A DNA stretch of 64,000 bases, taken from assembly GCA_035967975.1 (NCBI GenBank), contig JAWQFQ010000001.1, positions 1 through 64,000 of the forward strand, written 5' to 3'. The notes beneath the pieces are model-generated. The model did not search any database. It had not been told where the DNA came from and saw only the letters and a list, made by a program, of their open reading frames with translations. Shown here one piece after another: positions 33,908-42,380 of the stretch. The translations under genes were made by a program, and so were the position numbers. The stretch is from Scytonema sp035967975. GTDB lineage: Bacteria > Cyanobacteriota > Cyanobacteriia > Cyanobacteriales > Nostocaceae. Every line of letters starts with the position of its first letter. Positions within the stretch are counted from its first letter, which is position 1.

Positions 33908-36643
33908 TTACAACCAATTTCCTAACAACACGTAAGGTGCCCAATGATAGGGGCTGTTATCTTTGGCAAAAATTGCGAGTTGGGCATGTTGGAGTGCTTG
34001 GGCTTTACTTACTCCAGTCTTTAACTGTCGGTAAAACTCGCTCATTAAATCGGCGGTGGATTGGTCGTCTACTGACCACAGGCTTGCTAGTGTACTGCGT
34101 GCTCCCGCCCGGACAGCGACTCCGGCTAATCCTAATGCGGCTCGTTTATCTCCTAGAGCAGTTTTACAAGCACTGAGGACGAGTAATTCGATGTTGCTTG
34201 ACCTGCTAGATTTGCTCACTCGCAGTAAATTGTCAAAGTCTCTGACTTTAAGCAGTTTATCCCAGGTGAGAATAAAGGTTTTTTCTGGGTCAGAACTGAA
34301 TTCTCCGTGAGTTGCTAAGTGAACTACTGAGACTGGGGCTGATTGCAGTTCTTTTTGCAAGTTTTTGTCAGTAAACTGCTGATTTAATAGTTCTTCACTT
34401 CTGGGTACCTCTGATTGGATTTCTTTTAATTCCCGTGCTACGTTTTGCAGTGGAGGAAACCCAAAGCGTTGTTCGCCTACTCCAGCAATGAGGGCGTTTA
34501 ACTGTACTTTTTGTAAAGGTTTGGGGTCAAAAAGTTGTAAACCAGGGGTGAGGGCGATCGCATATTTCTCGATTAGATATTTCTGCTGCTGTCGATCGTA
34601 GAGAACTCCCATGGGGATATTCTGCAACGAGCTATCCAGTACAAATACTAAGGTTTTGATTCCCATCTTGGTTAATTCTGCTTCTGCAGGTCGAATTAAC
34701 CACTCATATATCTCCTGCGACTTTTGTTGAACTTGAAAAGTCTCTGCTACATCTACTAGGCTTTTCCGCAAATCTTGTACGGTGTTTTCAACGTTCTCTT
34801 GGGATATAACCGTTGTGTATTTACGAAGTTCCTTTTGTTCTGGTAAAGTGAGAATAACTTCTATGCGGTCTGGTAAAACAATCGGATATAAAATAGCAGC
34901 TTCTTTGTCTTGCTGGACTACCGTGTCAATTTTGACTCTAGTTTCCACACAGGGTGAGCGGAAGAAGTTGTTCAGTTCCGCTAATTGCAGTGATTCAATT
35001 ACATTACGAGCTTGTATAAGATTATATTGCGTAGTTTCAGAGTTTCCCTTGGTTCGCAACTGCAAATCAACCAACTCCCGATACACTGGTTCCACAGTTT
35101 CACGGAAGGAAAACTGGATTTCCGGATTCATAGCGACTAAATCGCGGCGTAAGGATTCAAGGGTTTTGAATGCTTGCTGGTATAGGGCGATCGCCCCTTT
35201 AATATCTCCCTCCTGTTTGAGCAAACGTCCCAACTGCCATTGCCACTGGTATGCAATGTCTTGCGGTTCAAGAGTTTGAGCAATGAGCAGTGCTTCTTTG
35301 GTGATATTTTTTGCCTCAGTTAACTGCTTGGTTTGTTCATATAATCCACCCAGAGTACCAAGTGCATAGGATTCTGCTCGTCGATCTTTCAGGCTTCGCG
35401 CCTGTTCTACAGCCGTAGACAACAGCTGAGCAATATCTAGCCATGAGGGAGTATCTGTGGTAACTTTCTGTTTTAATTTTGTGACATTTTCAACAAAATT
35501 AATCCGAGAATATATTGAATTTCTGTCTGGAGGCAATTTGCTCAAGTACGGTTGAATTTGAGACACCAAAGTCAATGCATCCGGAAATCGCTCCTTTTCT
35601 ACAACTAGGCTAAGTTGATTTAGCTGTGCCTGAATACTCGTAACAGGTTGTGCAACACGAGCAGCTTCTTGGTAGTATTTTAATGCAGCTTGAGTTTCTT
35701 TTTCAGCTAAGTCCTTATTATCCAGATTGCGTTGGGTTTTTCCCTGAGCAAAGGCTGTGTTACCCAGACTAAGCAGAGTATCACCGATAGCTGTTGAAGA
35801 TTGCACTTTTGTTGCGACTGCCAAACTTTGCTCTAAAACATCTCTAGAGAGGCTTAAATCACCAACAACTCGCAGAAGATTACCGAGACTACGCAATCCT
35901 GTCGCCTTCAGTTCCGAGTCCGGAAGATTTGTTAGGGATTGCTCAACCTCCTTTAACACCATACTAGCCTGACGGTAAAGCCCCAAAGCTTGCATAGCTT
36001 GAGCAGAATTAATACGGTTCCGAATTATCGTCGCCTCATCGCCGATTTGCTTGTAAATCGTTGCAGCTTCAAGCCAAGTAGAAAGTGCAGCTTGCGTTTG
36101 CCCTTGTGCCAATTGTAACCTTCCTTGCACATCCAAAGCTTGAGCAAGGATGACAAAATGCTGTGTTGAGCGATCGCCATTTTTCAACAGATTCAAGCTT
36201 TGAGCGATCGCCTTTTCTGCTTGGTTCCACTGCCCCAATTGTTGATAGACTAGGGAAATATTACTCAGAGCCATAGCTTCATTGAGTCGATCCCCAGTCG
36301 CTTTGAAAGTAGCAGCCGCTTGTTCGAGAACCATTAGTGCTTCAGCGAACTGTCCAGCATCATACAGCGCTTTACCCTGCTGCAGTTGGTTTTCTGTTTG
36401 AATTGTAGAATTTTTGATTTGAGATTGAGAGCTTGAAAGGTTAATGTGAGAAAAGCTTGGCTTAGCCGATACAAAAATAACACATAGTATAGCTGTTCCT
36501 AATACCAATGAAGAAAATACCAAAAGCCGTCTAAAGTCCTGACAACGTACGTATACGACTTTCAAAAGAGATTTTAACTCACCAATCCAAAGTCTTAAAA
36601 AGGATTGGATTGGATGTAAAAATATACACCATTTTCTAGCCAT
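33908..36643 (-). CDS. TPR-CHAT caspase-like protein
   Basis: 911 aa. A membrane anchor or signal lies at about 40-62 (LLVFSSLVLGTAILCVIFVS). Residues about 85-500 hold tetratricopeptide repeats (QQGKALYDAGQFAEALMVLE, AMALSNISLVYQQLGQWNQA and further copies). The C-terminal 350 residues are a CHAT protease with both catalytic residues: His779 in VVHLATHGEF and Cys826 in LLVLSACKTALG. They end in GARSTLASLWSVDDQSTADL and HWAPYVLLGNWL, the family's usual close. TPR-CHAT proteins are caspase relatives; known members act in programmed responses or cell development (HetF). It is the second CHAT protease of this block. Confidence 0.92.
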   Translation of the reverse strand: MARKWCIFLHPIQSFLRLWIGELKSLLKVVYVRCQDFRRLLVFSSLVLGTAILCVIFVSAKPSFSHINLSSSQSQIKNSTIQTENQLQQGKALYDAGQFAEALMVLEQAAATFKATGDRLNEAMALSNISLVYQQLGQWNQAEKAIAQSLNLLKNGDRSTQHFVILAQALDVQGRLQLAQGQTQAALSTWLEAATIYKQIGDEATIIRNRINSAQAMQALGLYRQASMVLKEVEQSLTNLPDSELKATGLRSLGNLLRVVGDLSLSRDVLEQSLAVATKVQSSTAIGDTLLSLGNTAFAQGKTQRNLDNKDLAEKETQAALKYYQEAARVAQPVTSIQAQLNQLSLVVEKERFPDALTLVSQIQPYLSKLPPDRNSIYSRINFVENVTKLKQKVTTDTPSWLDIAQLLSTAVEQARSLKDRRAESYALGTLGGLYEQTKQLTEAKNITKEALLIAQTLEPQDIAYQWQWQLGRLLKQEGDIKGAIALYQQAFKTLESLRRDLVAMNPEIQFSFRETVEPVYRELVDLQLRTKGNSETTQYNLIQARNVIESLQLAELNNFFRSPCVETRVKIDTVVQQDKEAAILYPIVLPDRIEVILTLPEQKELRKYTTVISQENVENTVQDLRKSLVDVAETFQVQQKSQEIYEWLIRPAEAELTKMGIKTLVFVLDSSLQNIPMGVLYDRQQQKYLIEKYAIALTPGLQLFDPKPLQKVQLNALIAGVGEQRFGFPPLQNVARELKEIQSEVPRSEELLNQQFTDKNLQKELQSAPVSVVHLATHGEFSSDPEKTFILTWDKLLKVRDFDNLLRVSKSSRSSNIELLVLSACKTALGDKRAALGLAGVAVRAGARSTLASLWSVDDQSTADLMSEFYRQLKTGVSKAQALQHAQLAIFAKDNSPYHWAPYVLLGNWL

Positions 36644-37185
36644 ATTCTTTGCGCCATAATTGTAGTTGCACCAGTTTCAAGACTTGCTAGTTAACAGTAT
36701 TCATCTGCGTAGCCTGCGGCAAGGCTGACGCCAACATCTGCTACAGGCTGCGGTTAATTTTTTCTGACTGTACCTCACTTAACTAGCAATTATTTAGCGT
36801 GCTTTCAGTAAACACACTAGATTCAATAATATCAAACTTTGTTTCTATATAGTTCTACAACAGCGCTTGCCGAATTTCCGAAAGCCACTTGATATAGCGC
36901 CAAGACTTAAGGTGCTAGAAACCCGGTTTCGTAAGAGTTACCAGGTTTCTAATTAATTAACATTAGAGGATGTTTGAAAAGTGGTTTGTTGTAATTTCAA
37001 GCACTGGTTGATCCCCCCTAGCCCCCCTTTCCAAGGGGGGAAAATCTCTAACGGTCCCCCTTTTTAAGGGGGATTTAGGGGGATGTGAAATATGCATGCT
37101 ACTGACGAGAAGACTTTTAAAACATCCTCTTAGATATAGTGCTACTATTTATATACTGAAAAGTAAAAATACACAAAGTATCAGT
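36644..37185. other. repeat-filled intergenic region upstream of the subtilase
   Basis: Holds, in order: a CATCTGCGTAGCCTGCGGCA-type repeat with an inverted partner (36700-36755); an AGAAACCCGG-core hairpin at 36918-36954 with imperfect right arm; and a C-run/G-run inverted pair (CCCCCTAGCCCCCCTTT ... AAGGGGGATTTAGGGGGA) at 37014-37083. No gene seen. The alternative subtilase start at 37096 lies at its end. Confidence 0.55.
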
Positions 37186-39231
37186 ATGTCCGTAAATTTG
37201 TTAGACACGAATTTTTATCGTGCTGCGAACTCCGATCTCAGGGGCTTAAGTGATACACAAGCGCGATCGCACTTTCAGAACTACGGTCTTAATGAAGGAC
37301 GCAGCTTCTCACCATTCATAAACTTAAACTACTACCGCGCTAGTAATAGTGACTTAGCAGGCTTTAGCGACAGACAAGCTTACGAACATTTATCCAATTA
37401 TGGTATTCGTGAAGGACGAAGATTTTCATCTCTTGTCGATCTCAACTTTTATCGAAGTAATTACAACGACTTAGCTAGCTTAAGTAACGAACAACTCTTT
37501 GAGCATCTGGGAAGTTGGGGCGTCAATGAAGGACGCCGCTTTAGTGAATTTGTGGATTTCAATGTCTACGCAGCAGCCAACCTAGACCTAGCTCAATTAG
37601 GTTGGAACAATACCCAACTCTTAGCACATTTAGTCATTTATGGTGTTGCTGAAGGACGTAGGTTTTCAGTTGCTTTTGACAGTCAATACTACCGCAGTAC
37701 TTACTCTGACCTCGCACAAGCTGGTTTGTCAAATACCCAACTGTTAGAACACTTCCAAAAGCATGGTCTCAATGAGGGACGTGCTTCTTCTGAAGCATTT
37801 AATGTCAGGTACTACCTAGATAACAACTCCGATCTCAGGACAGTTGGCTTTGATAACCTACAAGCACACCGACATTTTGAAATTTACGGCTTTCGCGAAG
37901 GTCGTCTAGGGAATCCATCAGGACAAATTTTCTTATCAACCGACCCAGGAAACGGGACATCCAGCGCTTTTAACTTTGGTGTTCTTAATGGTATCCGCAT
38001 TGTTCAAGAATTTGTAGGGAGCAATGATGGTGGGGATTATTACCGTTTCATTCAAACTAATACCAGCAACTTTAGTCTCAGCTTGAATAATTTTAGCAGC
38101 GATATAAATGTAGAACTGCTTGATAGTAATGGTAGCATGATTGTAGGTTCTTATAATTCTGATACCACAGCTGAAACGATAAGTTGGCAATTGAATTCAG
38201 GAACTTACTATATTAGAGTTTATCCAGGATTTGGAGCGAACACTAACTATAACCTTACGGTCTCGGCTACATCAACATCTCGACCTCTATCCGTTTTTAA
38301 CTCTGTGGATGGATACGGTTTAGTTGATGCAGCATCAGCTGTTGCAAAAGCGATTGGACAAACCCCGTTTGCTTATCTCGCAGATTTAGGAGGGGACAAC
38401 TGGGGTAATGATATCCTTAATGTTCCGGAAGTCTGGGCTAGGGGATACACTGGACAGGGAATTATTGTGGCTGCGATCGACGATGGACTGGACATAAACC
38501 ACGAAGACTTAAGAGGTAATATTTGGCGCAATCCGCGAGAAATTGCATCCAACGGTATTGATGACGATCGCAATGGCTATGTAGATGACATCAATGGCTG
38601 GAATTTTGCCGTTAACAACAACAATGTTTTACCTTCTGGAGGACATGGGACTCATGTAGCTGGTACAATTGCAGCACAGAACAACGGTTTTGGTATAACC
38701 GGAGTTGCTTACAATGCCAAAATTATGCCACTCCGACTTACAGATGAGCAAGATATATTAAATGGAGATTTAGCCAGAGCCATCCGGTACGCTGTTGATA
38801 ATGGCGCTCGTGTTATTAATCTGAGTTTGATATCAACTGACTTTCCAGAATTGCGCGATGCTTTAGCATATGCAGCTAGCCGTAACGTAATCACAGTGAG
38901 TGCTGCTGGTAATAGTGGTTTAGATACGCCAAACCCCCCAGCTATCTATGCAACTGAGTATGGTATTTCAGTAGGATCTGCAGATAATAATAGACAAATT
39001 GCTGAGTTATCAAATTTTGCTGGTTACGACAGCCGGATAAAATATGTAATTGCGCCTGGAGTTGGTATTGTTTCTACCACACCCAATAATACATATAGCT
39101 ATGCAACCGGAACATCAATGGCGACAGCCCATGTAAGTGGTATTGTTGCCCTCATGCTTAGTGCTAATCCTAACTTGACCCATACGCAAGTCAGAGATAT
39201 TCTGACTAGTTCTGCTATCCACGTGGTTTAG
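37186..39231 (+). CDS. subtilisin-like S8 serine peptidase with N-terminal repeats and PPC domain
   Basis: 681 aa from the ATG at 37186 (MSVNLLDTNFYRAANSDLRG); the ATG at 37096 adds 30 residues that fit no repeat. Residues 1-240 consist of six repeats of about 40-45 aa with the core FYR(A/S)NxSDL...HF..YGL.EGR.FS. A PPC-like beta domain follows (GDYYRFIQTNTSNFSLSLNN, then TYYIRVYPG). The catalytic part has the full triad, numbered from 37096: Asp462 in VAAIDDGLDI, His520 in GGHGTHVAG, Ser674 in ATGTSMATAHVSG. No signal peptide is visible, so export, if any, may depend on the repeats. Position of PPC before the catalytic domain is unusual. Confidence 0.85.
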   Translation: MSVNLLDTNFYRAANSDLRGLSDTQARSHFQNYGLNEGRSFSPFINLNYYRASNSDLAGFSDRQAYEHLSNYGIREGRRFSSLVDLNFYRSNYNDLASLSNEQLFEHLGSWGVNEGRRFSEFVDFNVYAAANLDLAQLGWNNTQLLAHLVIYGVAEGRRFSVAFDSQYYRSTYSDLAQAGLSNTQLLEHFQKHGLNEGRASSEAFNVRYYLDNNSDLRTVGFDNLQAHRHFEIYGFREGRLGNPSGQIFLSTDPGNGTSSAFNFGVLNGIRIVQEFVGSNDGGDYYRFIQTNTSNFSLSLNNFSSDINVELLDSNGSMIVGSYNSDTTAETISWQLNSGTYYIRVYPGFGANTNYNLTVSATSTSRPLSVFNSVDGYGLVDAASAVAKAIGQTPFAYLADLGGDNWGNDILNVPEVWARGYTGQGIIVAAIDDGLDINHEDLRGNIWRNPREIASNGIDDDRNGYVDDINGWNFAVNNNNVLPSGGHGTHVAGTIAAQNNGFGITGVAYNAKIMPLRLTDEQDILNGDLARAIRYAVDNGARVINLSLISTDFPELRDALAYAASRNVITVSAAGNSGLDTPNPPAIYATEYGISVGSADNNRQIAELSNFAGYDSRIKYVIAPGVGIVSTTPNNTYSYATGTSMATAHVSGIVALMLSANPNLTHTQVRDILTSSAIHVV

Positions 39232-39329
39232 AAACTTTGGGGAGTACGGCTATAGTGAGAGATTGGAGTGAAAAAGTTAAGCTAGAATGATGATTTGATT
39301 AATTAGTTTATAGAATATAAGTTGACCCT

Positions 39330-40295
39330 ATGAATCGTTCCGCTTGCCTTATCTTTAATCCTGTTTCCGGTCAAGGTGATGCACAGCAAGATTTGGCAAT
39401 GATTCGGGCAATTTTAGAGCCGGAAATTGACCTGGATATTCAACTGACAACAGAAGAAATTGACACCGCAAAATTAGCATCTGAAGCGGTCAAGCGGGGT
39501 GTAGATACCATCATTGTGTCAGGGGGAGATGGGACTCTCTCTGCTGCTGCCGCTGCTGTTGTAGGTGCTAATATACCATTGGGTATTATTTCACGGGGAA
39601 CAGCAAACGCCTTTGCCAATGCTTTAGGACTACCTGACACAATTGATGATGCGTGTAAAGTTATTTTGCAGGGAGTCACTCGGACAGTAGATGCTGCTGA
39701 TTGTAATGGTCACCGAATGGTACTACTGGCTGGTGTTGGCTTTGAAGCTGAAACCGTAGACAGAGCTGATCGCGAATCGAAAAAGCGGTTTGGTATTCTA
39801 GCGTATATACTAGCAGGGCTGCAAGAATTGCGGCAATTAAAGCCATTTGACGTAGAAATTGAAACTGAAGAAAAGATCATCAAAACTTCCGCTAGTGCTG
39901 TAACAGTAGCAAATGCTGCACCGGCTTCTTCCATTTTTGCCCAAGGACCAGCAGGTGTTGTTTTTGATGATGGACTATTAGATTTAACAATAGTAGCTCC
40001 AATCACAAAAGCAGGCGCTATAGCCGCAGCCTTACATCTATTTCAGACTGCTTCTGTGGGTCAAGCAGCAGAGCGAAATGATATTGGTTACCTGCGAGCA
40101 AAGCAATTCAAAATTACTGCTGACCCTCCACAAAAGCTTGTCATTGATGGTGAAGTTGTGGGAACAACTCCTGTAAAGATTAAATGCATTCCTGGGGGCT
40201 TGAAAGTTTTTGTACCGTCAACTCAAGAAGAAAAACCAGTCGAAAAACTAGAGGGATTACCAAACTTGACAATTGAGGAGAAACAAGAGGAATAA
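39330..40295 (+). CDS. diacylglycerol/lipid kinase, YegS type
   Basis: 321 aa. It starts with ACLIFNPVSGQGDAQQDLAM and has the catalytic signature TIIVSGGDGTLSAAAAAVVG followed by PLGIISRGTANAFANALGLP, the GGDGT and GTxNxFA motifs of the DAGK catalytic family. The C-terminal beta-sandwich ends in LVIDGEVVGTTPVKIKCIPG. It phosphorylates a lipid such as diacylglycerol using ATP at the inner membrane surface; the exact lipid is unknown. It is monocistronic, with a terminator-like hairpin at 40361-40401 downstream. Confidence 0.92.
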   Translation: MNRSACLIFNPVSGQGDAQQDLAMIRAILEPEIDLDIQLTTEEIDTAKLASEAVKRGVDTIIVSGGDGTLSAAAAAVVGANIPLGIISRGTANAFANALGLPDTIDDACKVILQGVTRTVDAADCNGHRMVLLAGVGFEAETVDRADRESKKRFGILAYILAGLQELRQLKPFDVEIETEEKIIKTSASAVTVANAAPASSIFAQGPAGVVFDDGLLDLTIVAPITKAGAIAAALHLFQTASVGQAAERNDIGYLRAKQFKITADPPQKLVIDGEVVGTTPVKIKCIPGGLKVFVPSTQEEKPVEKLEGLPNLTIEEKQEE

Positions 40296-40360
40296 TTCGT
40301 AAGAAATTTTAGTGGCTAATGGCTAATCAATACTGCTCGGTTAACGATAGTCGCGGTGCC

Positions 40361-40401
40361 AGAAAACGGGTTTCTCGAAGAAACCCGTTTTCTAATTTTT
40401 T
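40361..40401 (+). terminator. intrinsic terminator-like hairpin after the lipid kinase gene
   Basis: AGAAAACGGGTTTCT, loop CGA, AGAAACCCGTTTTCT, then AATTTTTTG. A 15-bp stem followed by a T-run fits an intrinsic terminator in the plus direction, 65 bases after the stop codon. It is also a member of the dispersed CCCGG-hairpin family, here with an altered core. Confidence 0.6.
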
Positions 40402-40436
40402 GTCCAAAGTCCAATCTCCTTGATTCTAACGAGGCA

Positions 40437-40724
40437 TTAATAAGGGCGCTGAGTTTCAAGGGCGATAAATTCGGATTGTGCCACCGTCACACCATTTTTC
40501 CAAAGCTCATACTCACTCAGATCAATCTCTTCATTCCATACAATTGCATATCCCCCTTTTTCAACCTTAAAGTTCTTAAAAAATGCTGGTTGACGGAGTG
40601 GGGCAAACATAGGATTTTCTAGAAGATGACGAATATCATATTTCTTGACTTGTTGATTCGTGAATTCAATCATCAAGGTGTGATCGTCAATTGCTTGAGC
40701 GGTGTAAATTCTAGGACATTTCAT
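40437..40724 (-). CDS. DUF2442 family protein
   Basis: 95 aa. The pattern KCPRIYTAQAIDDHTLMIEF, then KKYDIRHLLENPMFAPLRQP and GYAIVWNEEIDLSEYELWKN, is that of DUF2442, a small DNA-binding-like domain found beside DUF4160 genes. The pair behaves like a toxin-antitoxin module in gene neighbourhoods; activity is not shown. It follows the DUF4160 gene after 18 bases on the same strand, so both are one operon. Confidence 0.82.
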   Translation of the reverse strand: MKCPRIYTAQAIDDHTLMIEFTNQQVKKYDIRHLLENPMFAPLRQPAFFKNFKVEKGGYAIVWNEEIDLSEYELWKNGVTVAQSEFIALETQRPY

Positions 40725-40742
40725 AGGATTCTTAACCTGGCT

Positions 40743-40991
40743 TTACTTTAGAGGAGGTAGTTTACGAAACTCCTGAGTCTTCCACATTTGCAAAAGATCT
40801 TGCTGATATAAAGTCGCCCACTCCAATACCAACTTCTGGGCACGACTGGGGAGATCTCCTTCAATCATTTCCAGTGATTCAATACTCACTAATGCATTGT
40901 ACTCACCATAGATTGCATGAAAATGCGGCGGAGGGTGATCACCAAAGAACACCTTAATCACAATTCCATAAAACCGAGCAATTTCTGGCAT
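40743..40991 (-). CDS. DUF4160 family protein
   Basis: 82 aa. The start MPEIARFYGIVIKVFFGDHP, then PPHFHAIYGEYNALVSIESL and GDLPSRAQKLVLEWATLYQQ, is a textbook DUF4160, with the PPHFHA motif as the likely active or metal-binding patch. It is the first gene of the DUF4160-DUF2442 pair. Confidence 0.87.
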   Translation of the reverse strand: MPEIARFYGIVIKVFFGDHPPPHFHAIYGEYNALVSIESLEMIEGDLPSRAQKLVLEWATLYQQDLLQMWKTQEFRKLPPLK

Positions 40992-41176
40992 AATTGTTTA
41001 GATTATTCTTGACCCTATTGTAATTTATCCCCAATGATGTTGCTAGTCTAACGGTTGGCAATCCAGAACGGCACTGGAAAGTCCCTCCTGTAAACTGTCG
41101 TGAGGTACTTAGGCGAGACAACCACACCTGCAAATGTAGTACACTATTGCCATTTTATAAGACATTATGTAATACA

Positions 41177-41221
<45 letters not shown>

Positions 41222-41340
41222 TCAATGGTTGTAACTCATAATTTAGATGAAGTGATACGCGTTTTTTGTGCCTTTGTCGTTCAAAAAACCGCAAAGACAC
41301 AAAGAGCACGAAGGTAAGATGGTGACAGTGAGCTAACTCA

Positions 41341-41468
41341 ATCAGACTAGCTTCGAGCCACAGGGAAGCCGCTTCATCCCGCATGAGATTTTGTCGTGCC
41401 ATGAGTAAGGCGATCGCCTGAAATTGTTCGGGTCTATTGTATGTAGCGGTAATGATAGATAACTTCAT
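41341..41468 (-). pseudogene. glycosyltransferase family 2-like N-terminal remnant
   Basis: It starts MKLSIITATYNRPEQFQAIA, the usual first beta strand and nucleotide-binding loop of GT2 enzymes. It then reads ARQNLMRDEAASLWLEASLI before entering a CTTTGTGTCTTTGCGGTTTT-type repeat. The remaining 200-plus residues of a GT2 are missing. The start codon overlaps the stop of the upstream fragment (ATGA), which suggests a former operon. Confidence 0.45.
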
Positions 41469-41685
41469 TCTTCAAGACCTCTCGACTGGTTGTTTTGCTG
41501 GATATCTATTCGGTGTTGAGCGTGCAGCTGCTGTATGTTGATGACATCTTGTTGGGTTAACCCTCGATTAATGTCAATTTGATTGGTAGTCAGATTTTCT
41601 TGAATTAAAAGAGTCTTTTCTTGCAAGCGAGATATCATGAATATATTTTTCTCGGTATCGAGGGTCAACTTGTAGTCACGGAGTT
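41465..41685 (-). pseudogene. C-terminal gene fragment cut by a MITE-like element
   Basis: Frame ELRDYKLTLDTEKNIFMISR then LQEKTLLIQENLTTNQIDIN and a Gln-rich tail ending QNNQSRGLEE. It overlaps the GT2-like start by ATGA. Its 5' side runs into the element at 41686, whose sequence supplies the false N-terminus of the longer frame. Family unknown. Confidence 0.4.
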
Positions 41686-41813
41686 CTAGAGCGCCGGTAC
41701 AGTATTCACTCGTGGGACTAAAAAACCCGGTTTCTAGCGTCAAAAAGACTAATTTTCCGTTGAGCCAACACAGAAGTTACCGGGTTTTTGGCATTACTGT
41801 ACCGATGCTCTAG
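41686..41813. repeat. MITE-like element, CTAGAGCGC family, copy 2
   Basis: 128 bp with ends CTAGAGCGCCGGTACAGTA and TACTGTACCGATGCTCTAG. The inner AAAAAACCCGG and GTTACCGGGTTTTT arms match copy 1 (8839-8965). It cuts the gene fragment at 41465-41685. Confidence 0.78.
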
Positions 41814-41883
41814 TACAAACAATTCCGATTTTTCTGCTGGTAGTCTAGAAATATCGTTATTATTTGTAGTAGCAAGTATCTCC

Positions 41884-42117
41884 TTAGCGAGGGATGTAAT
41901 TATTTGTGCTTTCCATCTGTTCTTGTGCTAACTGTTGGTAATTGCACTTAGGAAGTTCAATCCCTAATTCCATTTTGATGAAGCGCTCTGCAAGGATAGC
42001 CATTTCGGTAGGACCAATGCCACCAGGAACTGATGTAATGTTTTGGGGGATGTTGTAAGCACTCTTGTCAACGTCACCTTTAGGCAGATATTGTCTAGTT
42101 TCTCTTGGAGTGAACCT
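41884..42117 (-). pseudogene. C-terminal remnant of an unidentified protein
   Basis: A continuous 78-codon frame without a start reads PRETRQYLPKGDVDKSAYNI, then SVPGGIGPTEMAILAERFIK and MELGIELPKCNYQQLAQEQM before a stop. The VPGGIGPTEMA stretch resembles the PGGVGPMT motif of methylenetetrahydrofolate dehydrogenase, but the rest does not clearly fit FolD. It begins directly at the edge of the TATAGCAATCC element at 42120, so the 5' part was probably lost there. Confidence 0.45.
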
Positions 42118-42119
42118 GC

Positions 42120-42221
42120 TATAGCAATCCTAAATCATTTGTAAACGCGAGAAACCCGTATTCTCAAAGAATACGGGTTTCTGGGTGCTCGCAATTTTAC
42201 AAATCAAATAGGATTGCTATA
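42120..42221. repeat. MITE-like element, TATAGCA(A/G)TCCTA family, copy 2
   Basis: 102 bp. Left arm TATAGCAATCCTAAATCATT and right arm AAATCAAATAGGATTGCTAT are imperfect inverted repeats. The core at 42147-42182 is AGAAACCCGTATTCT ... AGAATACGGGTTTCT. A further CCCGG hairpin (42300-42329) lies 80 bases on, upstream of the metallophosphoesterase. Confidence 0.75.
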
Positions 42222-42380
42222 TTAGCAATCCTCACAAAAATGCTTTCAGAGGGAACAGTGAACTGATAACTGTTAAATTATTCATATGGAGATAAGAAAT
42301 CGGATTTCTCAAAGAAACCGGGTTTCTAAAGTTTCGCTCTATCAATCCCGAATATGTTGTGCGTTTAGGAGTAAATAGCA

